A stretch of 64,000 nt of DNA. Source: Candidatus Yaniella excrementigallinarum. Lineage in GTDB: Bacteria > Actinomycetota > Actinomycetes > Actinomycetales > Micrococcaceae. Below the pieces are notes generated by a model that worked only from the letters and a program-made list of their open reading frames with translations, had not been told where the DNA came from and searched no databases. Each line of letters opens with the position of its first letter. The first letter of the stretch is position 1. Where the stretch lies: assembly GCA_019113675.1 (NCBI GenBank), contig DXHA01000027.1, positions 1 through 64,000 on the forward strand. Direction: 5' to 3'. This document shows positions 54,476-64,000 of the stretch, one piece after another. The position numbers were made by a program, and so were the translations under genes.

Positions 54476-56271
54476 CTATGACCTCGCAAACCTATGCTGC
54501 AACGCTTGGACATTTTTTGGCTGAAACGGTGGGCAAACTGCCCGATGTCACCGTCCCGATATCGCAAGCCCAGGGCCACCGTTTAGCTGCTGATTTAGTC
54601 ACTCAGCATCCGTCACCTCGGTTTGATAATTCTCAAATGGATGGGTACGGCATCGGATACGCCAATGTGGCAGGGGGGCGCTTCCGTGTGGGCCCGGATG
54701 TACCTGCCGGTACTGATCCCAACGAGATATACCACTACGGAGTAAATGGCTATGGCCATGACACTGCGGTTCCGATTATGACCGGGGCTAAAATCCCTGA
54801 AGATGTAGTCGCGATCGTTCCGGTTGAACAAGCAGACCCTGCCAGATTTGTTAACACCGGCGATTACGTACAGCTGCCCGCTGTAGAGGTAGGCAGTTTT
54901 ATTCGCCCAGCCGGTGGCGATATGCAGCCCGGAACGCTGTTGGCTCGCAGCGGTAGCGTCATTGATGCAACGCTAATTGCTACTGCCGCGTCCCAGGGTA
55001 TTAGTGAACTGACGGTCAAGGCTCGGCCACGTATTGCTGTGGTTGCTGGCGGCGACGAAGTAGTCACCGGTGGTCGCCCTGTAGCCGCTAAGATTTTCGA
55101 CGCCAACACGCCCTTGGTTTTGGCGATGGGGACTACGCATCAGATGGATATTGTGGCCACCGCGTCGACAACCGATGAATTGCGACAATTCCGTTCGGTA
55201 TTGGACCGGCTAATCGCCGAACACGCACCACACCTGATTTTAACCTCTGGCGGCATCTCTGAAGGCAAATACGAAGTTGTGCGCCAATTATTGGAACGCC
55301 TTGATACCTTTTGGGTCGGCAAAGTAGAACAGCAACCAGGCGGCCCCCAAGGCTATGGTTTATATGGTTCCACACCGATTATTGCGCTGCCCGGCAATCC
55401 CATTTCCACCATGGTCTCGATGCGTATGCTTGTACTTCCCGCGCTGTGGCAAGCTTTTAACTCTGGTTACCAACCGGTTGCAATCCAAGCGCGGATAAAC
55501 GATAAGGTAACTGGCTTACCGAATAAAACCCAGTATCGCAGAGCAATTGTGGGTCTGCATGGATCAGAAGTCATCGCTCAAATCCACGGAGCAGCCGGTT
55601 CACACCTGCTGGCTCAAGCCGTTGGTACCAATGCGCTGATAGAAATTCCTCCGTTAGCACGGTTCGCGGCCGGAGATACAGTGACCGCTCATGTTTTTGC
55701 AGATACTTCTTTGGACAGGGAGGTACAGCCACTGGTAGTTGCCCCAAGGCGGCATGAGCAGCCCAACTTCGAACATGAGGCACCGGAACAGACCGCTTTA
55801 GTGATTGTAGCTTCGACGCGTGCCGCAGGGGGAGTATATCGTGATGAAGCTGGTCCACAACTTGTGAAATGGTTGCAATCCAAAGGCTTTCAAACACCAG
55901 AGGCTTTAGTGGTAGCGGACCATGATCTGGAAGCCACACTAAAAAGTTTGGTCGCAGGGGAGAGGGGCCCATTACCCGATGTAGTGATCACCAGTGGCGG
56001 AACCGGTATATCACCAACCGATCAAACAGTGGACGTCATTGAGCCATATTTAGACCAGCAGCTGCCAAACGTTATGACGGCGATTCTCCAAGAGGGGCTA
56101 GAATCCACCCCACATGCAGCGCTATCGCGTGGCATTGCTGGACTTATCGATAAAACTTTTATTGTGACACTGCCTGGCTCGCTGGGAGGGGTTCGGGACG
56201 GCATTACCGTGCTCGATACGCTCATCGACCATGTTGTGGAACAAATTCGTGGGAAAGATCATCAACGATAA
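54472..56271 (+). CDS. moeA: MoeA-MogA fusion: molybdopterin molybdotransferase with molybdopterin adenylyltransferase domain
   Basis: A 599-residue bifunctional protein. Residues ~1-425 are MoeA ([58 protein letters not shown]). Residues ~438-599 are a MogA/MoaB domain ([55 protein letters not shown]). The first step adenylates molybdopterin (MogA part), the second inserts molybdate (MoeA part). The E-then-G order is that of plant Cnx1; gephyrin has the reverse. It is coupled to moaC. No moaD or moaE is seen in the window. Confidence 0.92.
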   Translation: MTMTSQTYAATLGHFLAETVGKLPDVTVPISQAQGHRLAADLVTQHPSPRFDNSQMDGYGIGYANVAGGRFRVGPDVPAGTDPNEIYHYGVNGYGHDTAVPIMTGAKIPEDVVAIVPVEQADPARFVNTGDYVQLPAVEVGSFIRPAGGDMQPGTLLARSGSVIDATLIATAASQGISELTVKARPRIAVVAGGDEVVTGGRPVAAKIFDANTPLVLAMGTTHQMDIVATASTTDELRQFRSVLDRLIAEHAPHLILTSGGISEGKYEVVRQLLERLDTFWVGKVEQQPGGPQGYGLYGSTPIIALPGNPISTMVSMRMLVLPALWQAFNSGYQPVAIQARINDKVTGLPNKTQYRRAIVGLHGSEVIAQIHGAAGSHLLAQAVGTNALIEIPPLARFAAGDTVTAHVFADTSLDREVQPLVVAPRRHEQPNFEHEAPEQTALVIVASTRAAGGVYRDEAGPQLVKWLQSKGFQTPEALVVADHDLEATLKSLVAGERGPLPDVVITSGGTGISPTDQTVDVIEPYLDQQLPNVMTAILQEGLESTPHAALSRGIAGLIDKTFIVTLPGSLGGVRDGITVLDTLIDHVVEQIRGKDHQR

Positions 56272-56337
56272 GAGAGATCCGTCATATTCGGCCGCGCCTA
56301 CTGGACAAGCCTTGATGCGTCAAGCTAGAGTAGTAGT

Positions 56338-56366
56338 TTGCGTATCCCTGTTTCCAGTTCGATAGT
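56338..56366 (+). promoter_or_regulatory. Possible rpoBC promoter
   Basis: TTGCGT (56338-56343), 17 bp, GATAGT (56361-56366) is the best promoter-like pair in the 266-nt gap before rpoB. Both boxes are weak. The separation of rpoB from rplJL by the moa cluster means a promoter is needed here. Confidence 0.3.
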
Positions 56367-56537
56367 GGTGTTACTGACTCTGAGTGTCAGATAATGCCAT
56401 CTCCACAGGATCATACACAAGAACGGTTGACCTTCATATAGCGGTGGGTCTCGTGTCTTACACAATGTGGCGTATTTGGAAAGTACTACAGGGACGGCGT
56501 ACAGATAAACCTTGGAAGGTCTGTGAAAGGATCGCTG

Positions 56538-59500
56538 TTGGTCGCTTCTAGCACCTCTGACAACACAACCGCTACAAACTATCGACATGGCTCTTCGTCC
56601 GGTCGTATTTCTTTTGCGAAGATTGCTGAGCCTCTTGAAGTGCCCGATCTTCTCGCCCTGCAGACAGAGTCATTTGACCGTCTGGTTGGTAACGAGCGCT
56701 GGGCTGAGCAGGTCGCACACGCACAAGAAATCGGCGACGATTCGGTAGTCACAACTTCGGGCTTGGGTGAGATCTTTGAGGAAATCTCACCAATCGAAGA
56801 TTATCAGGGCACCATGTCCTTGTCGTTTGCTGACCCAGAATTCTCTGACCCGAAAATGGGTGCTGAGGAAGCAAAGGAACGGGACGCCTCATACGCTGCA
56901 CCGCTGTATGTAAAAGCCGAGTTCATGAACTACAACACCGGCGAAATTAAGCAGCAGACCGTATTCATGGGCGACTTCCCGCTGATGACCGATGAAGGTA
57001 CCTTCATCATCAACGGTACCGAACGCGTCGTCGTCTCCCAGCTCGTCCGTTCTCCGGGTGCTTACTTTGAGCGCACCCCGGACAAAACTACCGATAAGGA
57101 TATCTATACTGCGCGGATCATCCCATCTCGCGGTGCTTGGTTCGAATTAGAAATTGACCGCCGTGATCAGGTTTCGGTTCGTTTAGACCGTCGACGCAAA
57201 CAACCGGTCACCGTGCTACTGAAAGCCTTGGGCTGGACCGAAGCTCGCATTCGTGAAGAGTTCGGCCAGTATGACTCCATGATGCTGACTCTTGAAAAAG
57301 ATGGCATCGAAGACCAGGACGAAGCGCTTAAAGATATCTACCGCAAGTTGCGTCCAGGTGAACCCGTCTCGGTTGATGCAGCGCAAAACTTGCTGGCAAA
57401 CCTTTACTTCACTGAACGGCGCTACGATCTTGCCAAAGTGGGCCGTTACAAACTGAACCGTAAACTTGGTGTCGACGCCCCACTGTCAGATCCTTCGTCC
57501 CTGGTGCTTACCGAAGAAGATGTCACACAGATGGTGCACTTCATTGTTGGTCTGCACGCCGGTAATTCCAGCATCAAAGGCACACGCAAGGGTGAAGAAA
57601 TCGATGTTCCGGTAGAAGTCGATGACATCGACCACTTCGGTAACCGCCGCATCCGTGCTGTCGGTGAACTGATCGAAAACCAGATTCGCACCGGCCTGTC
57701 CCGTATGGAACGTGTGGTCCGTGAACGCATGACCACCCAAGACGTTGAGGCTATCACGCCTCAGACATTGATCAACATCCGTCCGGTCGTTGCTGCTATT
57801 CGGGAATTCTTCGGAACCTCACAGCTGTCGCAGTTTATGGACCAGGGCAACCCCTTGGCTGGACTAACACACAAACGTCGTCTGTCAGCACTTGGTCCCG
57901 GTGGTCTCTCCCGCGATCGTGCAGGTATGGAAGTTCGTGACGTTCACCCATCGCACTACGGTCGTATGTGTCCTATTGAAACTCCGGAAGGTCCAAACAT
58001 TGGCCTGATCGGCTCGATGGCAACCTACGGTCGCATCAATGCGTTTGGTTTTATTGAAACCCCATACCGTAAAGTCGTCGATAATAAAGTCACCGACATT
58101 GTGGAATACCTGACTGCCGATGATGAGCTGCACGTCCAAATCGCGCAGGCCAACGCAGTCCTAAACGAGGACGGCTCGTTTGCTGAAGAACTGGTCATGT
58201 CCCGCCAGCGTGGCGGCGATGGTGAACCAGTTCTGGCGGAGCCATCCGATATTGACTACATGGACGTATCGCCACGTCAAATGGTGTCGGCTGCAACCGC
58301 CTTGATTCCATTTTTGGAGCACGACGATGCTAACCGTGCGCTTATGGGTGCTAACATGCAGCGTCAAGCTGTGCCGCTTATTGAGTCTGAAGCACCACTG
58401 GTGGGTACCGGCATGGAAAAACCCATTGCTATTGACGCCGGTGATTCTATTACCGCCCAGAAGCCTGGTGTAGTAACTGAGGTCGCAGCTGACATGGTTA
58501 CTGTTATGGAAGACGAAGGTAGCACTCGTCACTACCCGGTCTATAAGTTCCAACGCTCAAACACGGGCAACGCTTACAACCAGGTTGTACGAGTATCCGA
58601 AGGCGAACGCGTTGAATTCGGTGCGGTTATAGCAGATGGTCCGGCCACCGATAACGGCGAATTGGCTCTTGGTAAGAACCTGCTAGTGGCATTTATGCCG
58701 TGGGAAGGTTTGAACTTCGAGGACGCTATCATCGTTTCACAACGCATGGTCTCAGACGATGTGCTGACTTCGATTCACATCGAAGAATACGAAGTCGATG
58801 CGCGTGATACCAAACTTGGTGCTGAGGAAATTACTCGCGACATTCCAAACGTTTCCGATGAAGTGCTGTCACAGCTTGATGAGCGGGGCATTATCCACAT
58901 CGGTGCCGAAGTGGAAGCCGGCGATATCCTGGTCGGTCGTGTAACGCCGAAGGGCGAAACCGAACTGACACCAGAAGAGCGCCTACTGCGTGCTATCTTC
59001 GGTGAAAAGTCCAAGGAAGTCCGTGACACCTCTTTGAAGGTGCCACACGGTGAATCCGGAACCGTCATCGGAGTACGGATCTTCGACCGCGACGAAGATG
59101 ATGAACTACCAGCCGGTGTTAACCAGCTTGTTCGTGTCTACGTTGCCCAGAAGCGTAAAATCACTGACGGCGACAAGATGGCTGGCCGTCACGGGAACAA
59201 AGGTGTTATCGCCAAGATCTTGCCCGTGGAAGACATGCCATTCCTCGCTGATGGTACCCCGATTGATATGATCCTCAACCCGTTGGGTGTGCCCGGCCGT
59301 ATGAACCTTGGTCAGGTCATGGAACTGCACCTTGGTTGGGCTGCCGCCAACGGTTGGAAGATTGAAGGGGCACCAGAGTTCCTTGAGAAACTACCAAATC
59401 TACCGCGCGAAACCGGACCAGTAAATGTGGCAACACCAGTTTTCGACGGTGCAGAAGCCGAAGAAGTCACTGGACTGCTAGACCACGTTAACCCAACCCG

Positions 59501-60044
59501 TGATGGTGAACGCCTCATGGGCAATGACGGTAAGGCACTGTTGTTTGACGGACGCTCTGGGGAACCATTCCCAGAACATATTTCCGTTGGCTACATGTAC
59601 ATGCTCAAACTTCACCACCTGGTCGACGATAAGATTCACGCACGCTCGACCGGCCCGTACTCGATGATCACCCAGCAGCCTCTGGGTGGTAAAGCACAGT
59701 TCGGTGGCCAGCGTTTTGGCGAGATGGAAGTTTGGGCTCTGGAAGCCTACGGCGCCGCATACACCCTGCAGGAACTGCTCACCCACAAATCTGACGACGT
59801 CCACGGCCGTGTTAAGGTCTATGAGGCAATTGTCAAAGGGGAAAACATCCCTGAACCGGGTGTGCCAGAATCCTTCAAGGTTCTGATCAAAGAAATGCAG
59901 TCGCTATGCCTCAACGTGGAAGTACTTTCCGCTGACGGTCAATCTATTGAAATGCGTGACTCGGATGAAGATTCATTCCGTGCTGCTGAAGAACTAGGCA
60001 TCGATCTTTCCCGATCCGAACCCAGTTCGGTAGAAGAAGTCTAA
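56538..60044 (+). CDS. rpoB: DNA-directed RNA polymerase subunit beta
   Basis: TTG 56538 (1168 aa) is chosen because AAAGGAT stands 5 nt before it and the protein then begins LVASSTS as Micrococcaceae RpoB do; the track uses GTG 56523. The rifampicin region [35 protein letters not shown] carries no obvious resistance change. [22 protein letters not shown] and the C-terminal [18 protein letters not shown] are conserved. Confidence 0.98.
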   Translation: MVASSTSDNTTATNYRHGSSSGRISFAKIAEPLEVPDLLALQTESFDRLVGNERWAEQVAHAQEIGDDSVVTTSGLGEIFEEISPIEDYQGTMSLSFADPEFSDPKMGAEEAKERDASYAAPLYVKAEFMNYNTGEIKQQTVFMGDFPLMTDEGTFIINGTERVVVSQLVRSPGAYFERTPDKTTDKDIYTARIIPSRGAWFELEIDRRDQVSVRLDRRRKQPVTVLLKALGWTEARIREEFGQYDSMMLTLEKDGIEDQDEALKDIYRKLRPGEPVSVDAAQNLLANLYFTERRYDLAKVGRYKLNRKLGVDAPLSDPSSLVLTEEDVTQMVHFIVGLHAGNSSIKGTRKGEEIDVPVEVDDIDHFGNRRIRAVGELIENQIRTGLSRMERVVRERMTTQDVEAITPQTLINIRPVVAAIREFFGTSQLSQFMDQGNPLAGLTHKRRLSALGPGGLSRDRAGMEVRDVHPSHYGRMCPIETPEGPNIGLIGSMATYGRINAFGFIETPYRKVVDNKVTDIVEYLTADDELHVQIAQANAVLNEDGSFAEELVMSRQRGGDGEPVLAEPSDIDYMDVSPRQMVSAATALIPFLEHDDANRALMGANMQRQAVPLIESEAPLVGTGMEKPIAIDAGDSITAQKPGVVTEVAADMVTVMEDEGSTRHYPVYKFQRSNTGNAYNQVVRVSEGERVEFGAVIADGPATDNGELALGKNLLVAFMPWEGLNFEDAIIVSQRMVSDDVLTSIHIEEYEVDARDTKLGAEEITRDIPNVSDEVLSQLDERGIIHIGAEVEAGDILVGRVTPKGETELTPEERLLRAIFGEKSKEVRDTSLKVPHGESGTVIGVRIFDRDEDDELPAGVNQLVRVYVAQKRKITDGDKMAGRHGNKGVIAKILPVEDMPFLADGTPIDMILNPLGVPGRMNLGQVMELHLGWAAANGWKIEGAPEFLEKLPNLPRETGPVNVATPVFDGAEAEEVTGLLDHVNPTRDGERLMGNDGKALLFDGRSGEPFPEHISVGYMYMLKLHHLVDDKIHARSTGPYSMITQQPLGGKAQFGGQRFGEMEVWALEAYGAAYTLQELLTHKSDDVHGRVKVYEAIVKGENIPEPGVPESFKVLIKEMQSLCLNVEVLSADGQSIEMRDSDEDSFRAAEELGIDLSRSEPSSVEEV

Positions 60045-60098
60045 GTTCACAACACAAATTAGTCTTTATCCATTTTAGAACCAGGAGTTCATCGGACT

Positions 60099-63000
60099 AT
60101 GTCCACAGAAAACTCATTCGGCCTCATGCGCATCGGACTGGCCACCGCCGACCAAATTCGCGAGTGGTCCTATGGTGAGGTCAAAAAACCGGAAACTATT
60201 AACTATCGCACCCTAAAACCAGAAAAAGACGGACTGTTTTGTGAACGCATTTTCGGCCCAACCCGCGACTGGGAATGCTACTGCGGTAAATACAAACGAG
60301 TCCGTTATAAGGGCATCATTTGTGAGCGCTGCGGTGTAGAAGTCACCCGCTCCAAAGTTCGCCGTGACCGGATGGGTCACATCGAACTGGCTGCACCCGT
60401 CACCCACATCTGGTACTTCAAAGGCGTTCCATCACGCCTTGGTTACCTACTGGATCTGGCGCCGAAAGACCTTGAAAAGATCATCTATTTCGCGGCCTAT
60501 ATGATCACCTCGGTGGATGAGGAAGCTCGCCATGCTGACCTGCCAAACCTGCAGGCCGAACATGACCAAGAAATCACCTTCCTGAAGAAACAGCTGGATT
60601 CAGATATCGCAGCTATCTCCCAGGATCTTGAAGAAGAGCTGGCACAACTCGAAAAGGCCGGGGCCAAGGCTGCAGAACGCGAAAAAGCTAAATCCTTGGC
60701 TGAAAAGACTATGGGCCAAGTACGCAAACGCGCCGAGGCTGAAATTGACCAGATGGAAGACGTCTGGGAACGTTTCAAGAACCTTAAAGTCGGCGATCTC
60801 GAGGGCGAAGAGCATATCTTCCGCGCCATGCGAGACAAGTACGGCGAATACTTTGAAGGTTCCATGGGTGCCGAATCGATCCAGCGCCGTCTGCAAAACT
60901 TCGACCTGCAAGGTGAAGCAGAAAAACTCCACGAGATCATTCAAACCGGACGCGGACAGCGGAAAACCCGTGCTTTGAAGCGGTTGAAAGTGGTTAATGC
61001 ATTTTTGACCACTAACAACTCACCAGAAGGTATGGTGCTGGATGCGGTCCCGATCATCCCACCGGAACTGCGCCCCATGGTGCAGCTTGATGGTGGACGT
61101 TTTGCGACCTCCGACCTTAACGACCTGTACCGTCGCGTCATTAACCGCAACTCACGTCTGAAGCGCCTACTGGAATTGGGCGCCCCAGAAATTATTGTGA
61201 ACAATGAAAAGCGCATGCTGCAGGAATCCGTTGACTCACTATTCGACAACGGACGTCGTGGCCGCGCAGTAACTGGTCCCGGTAACCGGCCACTGAAATC
61301 CCTATCCGATATGCTCAAGGGTAAACAGGGCCGCTTCCGTCAGAACCTACTCGGTAAGCGCGTTGACTACTCTGGCCGCTCTGTTATTGTCGTTGGTCCA
61401 CAGCTGGAACTACACCAGGCCGGTCTGCCAAAACAGATGGCACTGGAACTGTTCAAGCCATTCGTGATGAAACGCCTGGTTGATCTCAACCACGCGCAGA
61501 ATATCAAATCGGCCAAACGCATGGTGGAGCGCACCCGACCGCAGGTTTGGGACGTCCTGGAAGAGGTTATTACCGAACATCCGGTACTACTCAACCGTGC
61601 GCCAACCCTGCACCGACTCGGTATCCAGGCATTTGAGCCACAGCTGGTAGAAGGCAAAGCAATCCAGCTGCACCCACTGGTATGTGCCGCATTCAATGCC
61701 GACTTCGACGGCGACCAGATGGCAGTTCACCTGCCATTGAGCCCAGAAGCCCAAGCTGAAGCGCGCATCTTGATGCTGTCATCCAACAACATTCTCAAGC
61801 CATCAGATGGTCGTGCTGTGGCCGTACCGTCACAGGATATGATCATTGGTTTGAACCACCTTACTGAGGTGCGCGACGACGTTGAAGGCATCGGCAATAG
61901 CTACTCCACGTTTGGAGAAGCCGTCATGGCCATGGATGCTGGGCAACTGCACCTAAATGCAACTATCACCATTGGTGTTGACGGATTCGTACCATCTGCA
62001 GCCCAGCCTGCACCAGAAGGCTGGGAACCCGGGCAGCTGGCCAACCTGGAAACCACTTTAGGCCGTGTCCTGTTCAACCAGTTGCTACCGGCTGACTACC
62101 CCTGGGTAGAAATGGTCGCGACAAAAGGCACCCTGGGGAACCTTGTTAACGATCTGGCTGAACGCTACCCACTGGTAGAAACCGCGCAGGCACTGGACAA
62201 CCTGAAAGATGCCGGGTTCTACTGGGGCACATGGTCCGGCGTTACCGTAGCGATCTCCGATATCACCTCGAACTTCGATAAAGCCTCCATCATGGAATCC
62301 TATGAGGGCCAGGCTTCTAAAGTTCAGGTCCAGTATGAAACCGGTCTGATCGCAGACGAAGAACGTCGTGCCGAGCTCATCGACATCTGGAATAACGCCA
62401 CCGATGAGGTTGCCTCAGCAATGCAGAGCGGCATGGGCAAACAAAATGCCATTAACCGCATGGTCACCTCGGGTGCTCGCGGTAACTGGCTGCAGGTTCG
62501 CCAGATTGCCGGTATCCGTGGGCTCGTAGCTAACCCCAAGGGTGAGATTATCCCACGTCCGATCAAGTCCTCGTATCGTGAGGGCCTATCGGTGCTGGAA
62601 TACTTCTCCGCAACACACGGTGCTCGTAAGGGTCTAGCCGATACCGCGCTGAAGACGGCGAACTCCGGTTACCTGACTCGTCGTCTTGTCGATGTCTCCC
62701 AGGACGTTATTGTTCGAGAAGAAGACTGCGGTACTCGACGTGGACTCAACGTCGCCATTGCCACACCCAACGAAAACGGTGAGCTGGTTATGGCCGATGA
62801 CGTTGAAACCTCGGCTTACTCTCGCGTACTGGCTACCGACGTCAAAGACGCCGATGGCAATGTCGTTGCTAAAGCCGGTGAAGACGTTGGCAGTACCAAA
62901 CTCAACGAACTGGTCAAAGCTGGCATCACCGACATCCGTGTCCGCTCAGTATTGACCTGTGATTCCGCGGTTGGAACCTGTGCCAAGTGCTACGGTCGAT

Positions 63001-63989
63001 CCATGGCTACCGGTAAGGTCGTCGATATCGGAGAAGCCGTTGGCATTATCGCAGCCCAGTCCATTGGTGAGCCAGGTACTCAGCTGACGATGCGTACGTT
63101 CCACACCGGTGGTGTCGCATCGGCCGATGATATTACCCAAGGTCTGCCACGTATTCAGGAACTCTTCGAAGCTCGCACACCAAAAGGTGTCGCCCCGATC
63201 TCTGAAGTTGCCGGCCGTGTAACCATCGAAGAAGATGAGAAACAGGTCCGTCTCGTACTGACTCCAGACGACGGATCTGAAGAAATGGCTTACCCTGTCC
63301 TGCGTCGTTCCCGCATCCTTGTCGAAGACGGACAACACGTTGACGTCGGAACCCAACTGGTCTCAGGTGCGATCGATCCGAAGCAGGTACTACGTGTTCT
63401 TGGACCACGTGCCGCCCAGAAGTTCTTGGTCGACGAAGTTCAAGAGGTATACCAGTCGCAGGGTGTGGGCATTCACGACAAGCACGTGGAAGTCATCGTC
63501 CGACAGATGCTGCGTCGAATCACCATTATTGATTCCGGCGATACCGACCTGCTGCCAGGTGAACTTGCCGACCGTGTAGCATTCGTGGCAGCCAACCGTG
63601 CAGCCGTGGCTGAAGGTAAGCGTCCCGCTTCTGGCCGTGACGAGCTGATGGGTATCACCAAGGCATCTCTGGCAACAGACTCCTGGCTATCTGCTGCGTC
63701 CTTCCAGGAGACCACTCGCGTGCTGACACAGGCTGCGATGGAAGGCAAAGCTGATCCGCTGTTGGGCCTCAAGGAAAATGTCATCATCGGTAAGCTCATC
63801 CCAGCCGGTACCGGCCTGGATCGCTACACCAATGTTGCTGTTGAGCCAACAGATGACGCCAAGGCAAACATGTTTACTGGTGCCGCCGCGTTCCCGGACT
63901 TCGATTACCCGGGTATGGACACCGAAATCGGTGGAGACTTCCACGCCATTCCGCTGGAAGACTACGGCCTGGGTGGCGATTTCCGCTAA
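60099..63989 (+). CDS. rpoC: DNA-directed RNA polymerase subunit beta'
   Basis: A complete 1296-residue subunit. The N-terminal zinc site [20 protein letters not shown], the catalytic [15 protein letters not shown] with the three Mg-binding aspartates, and the second zinc site ([19 protein letters not shown] with the upstream EEDCGTRRG) are intact. It ends 11 nt before the window edge. It lies 54 nt after rpoB. Confidence 0.98.
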   Translation: MSTENSFGLMRIGLATADQIREWSYGEVKKPETINYRTLKPEKDGLFCERIFGPTRDWECYCGKYKRVRYKGIICERCGVEVTRSKVRRDRMGHIELAAPVTHIWYFKGVPSRLGYLLDLAPKDLEKIIYFAAYMITSVDEEARHADLPNLQAEHDQEITFLKKQLDSDIAAISQDLEEELAQLEKAGAKAAEREKAKSLAEKTMGQVRKRAEAEIDQMEDVWERFKNLKVGDLEGEEHIFRAMRDKYGEYFEGSMGAESIQRRLQNFDLQGEAEKLHEIIQTGRGQRKTRALKRLKVVNAFLTTNNSPEGMVLDAVPIIPPELRPMVQLDGGRFATSDLNDLYRRVINRNSRLKRLLELGAPEIIVNNEKRMLQESVDSLFDNGRRGRAVTGPGNRPLKSLSDMLKGKQGRFRQNLLGKRVDYSGRSVIVVGPQLELHQAGLPKQMALELFKPFVMKRLVDLNHAQNIKSAKRMVERTRPQVWDVLEEVITEHPVLLNRAPTLHRLGIQAFEPQLVEGKAIQLHPLVCAAFNADFDGDQMAVHLPLSPEAQAEARILMLSSNNILKPSDGRAVAVPSQDMIIGLNHLTEVRDDVEGIGNSYSTFGEAVMAMDAGQLHLNATITIGVDGFVPSAAQPAPEGWEPGQLANLETTLGRVLFNQLLPADYPWVEMVATKGTLGNLVNDLAERYPLVETAQALDNLKDAGFYWGTWSGVTVAISDITSNFDKASIMESYEGQASKVQVQYETGLIADEERRAELIDIWNNATDEVASAMQSGMGKQNAINRMVTSGARGNWLQVRQIAGIRGLVANPKGEIIPRPIKSSYREGLSVLEYFSATHGARKGLADTALKTANSGYLTRRLVDVSQDVIVREEDCGTRRGLNVAIATPNENGELVMADDVETSAYSRVLATDVKDADGNVVAKAGEDVGSTKLNELVKAGITDIRVRSVLTCDSAVGTCAKCYGRSMATGKVVDIGEAVGIIAAQSIGEPGTQLTMRTFHTGGVASADDITQGLPRIQELFEARTPKGVAPISEVAGRVTIEEDEKQVRLVLTPDDGSEEMAYPVLRRSRILVEDGQHVDVGTQLVSGAIDPKQVLRVLGPRAAQKFLVDEVQEVYQSQGVGIHDKHVEVIVRQMLRRITIIDSGDTDLLPGELADRVAFVAANRAAVAEGKRPASGRDELMGITKASLATDSWLSAASFQETTRVLTQAAMEGKADPLLGLKENVIIGKLIPAGTGLDRYTNVAVEPTDDAKANMFTGAAAFPDFDYPGMDTEIGGDFHAIPLEDYGLGGDFR

Positions 63990-64000
63990 ACCATAAGCCG

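Noticed and set aside
1-64000. CRISPR array, IS element or prophage
   Set aside because: No regularly spaced repeats, transposase, integrase or terminal repeats were noticed in reading both strands.

Overview
The window looks like the chromosome of a high-GC Gram-positive actinobacterium of the order Micrococcales, most like a fairly low-GC Micrococcaceae (Enteractinococcus/Yaniella-like; genus is inference). The support is a mycothiol synthase (mshD), a HadA/HadB-type MaoC pair next to murB, an actinobacterial NusG with a long acidic N-terminus, a Micrococcaceae-style RpoB start, and many GTG/TTG starts. No insertion sequence, integrase, CRISPR array or prophage was seen. Most of the window is ordinary core and metabolic DNA.

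Region by region. 0-10.7 kb: a truncated IclR regulator, an MHS-type MFS symporter and a GntR/FCD regulator, divergent from a complete glyA-soxBDAG-sdaA operon. This operon turns sarcosine into glycine plus a one-carbon unit, then serine, then pyruvate. 10.7-16.6 kb: a CopB-type copper ATPase with metal-regulator-like operators, RtcB RNA ligase, two MaoC dehydratase subunits and murB. 16.7-22.2 kb: an OatA-like acyltransferase, then a second IclR-MHS symporter module carrying N-carbamoylsarcosine amidase, which makes sarcosine and so feeds the first operon. 22.4-26.3 kb: a DUF4442 hotdog protein and a YhgE/Pip envelope protein divergent from its TetR regulator. 26.5-36.9 kb: asd, folA, thyA, a Nudix-phosphatase fusion, mshD, a nitrobindin-like protein, ygfZ and a YkvI-type transporter. 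36.9-43.6 kb: an ectoine-type ABC importer (ehuBCDA), panD and a molybdate operon headed by a small HTH-TOBE regulator. 43.7-64 kb: an aminotransferase, tRNA-Trp, then the secE-nusG-rplK-rplA / rplJ-rplL / rpoB-rpoC block. That block is interrupted by a two-component system (after rplA) and by a molybdenum-cofactor cluster (mobA-moaA / moaC-moeA::mogA, after rplL).

How the parts work together. Two distant loci (sarcosine operon and N-carbamoylsarcosine amidase) look like one catabolic route for creatinine or N-methylhydantoin breakdown products. The promoters support this: a GCAAC/GTTGC palindrome sits at the predicted start site of both the first symporter and the amidase, and a TGATATATC element sits just after the predicted start site of both the glyA operon and the YkvI transporter. 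Molybdate uptake and cofactor synthesis also lie within 15 kb of each other. The most unusual single protein is a Nudix-histidine-phosphatase fusion whose two catalytic histidine positions both read as glutamine. No clearly unprecedented system was found; the strongest leads are regulatory.
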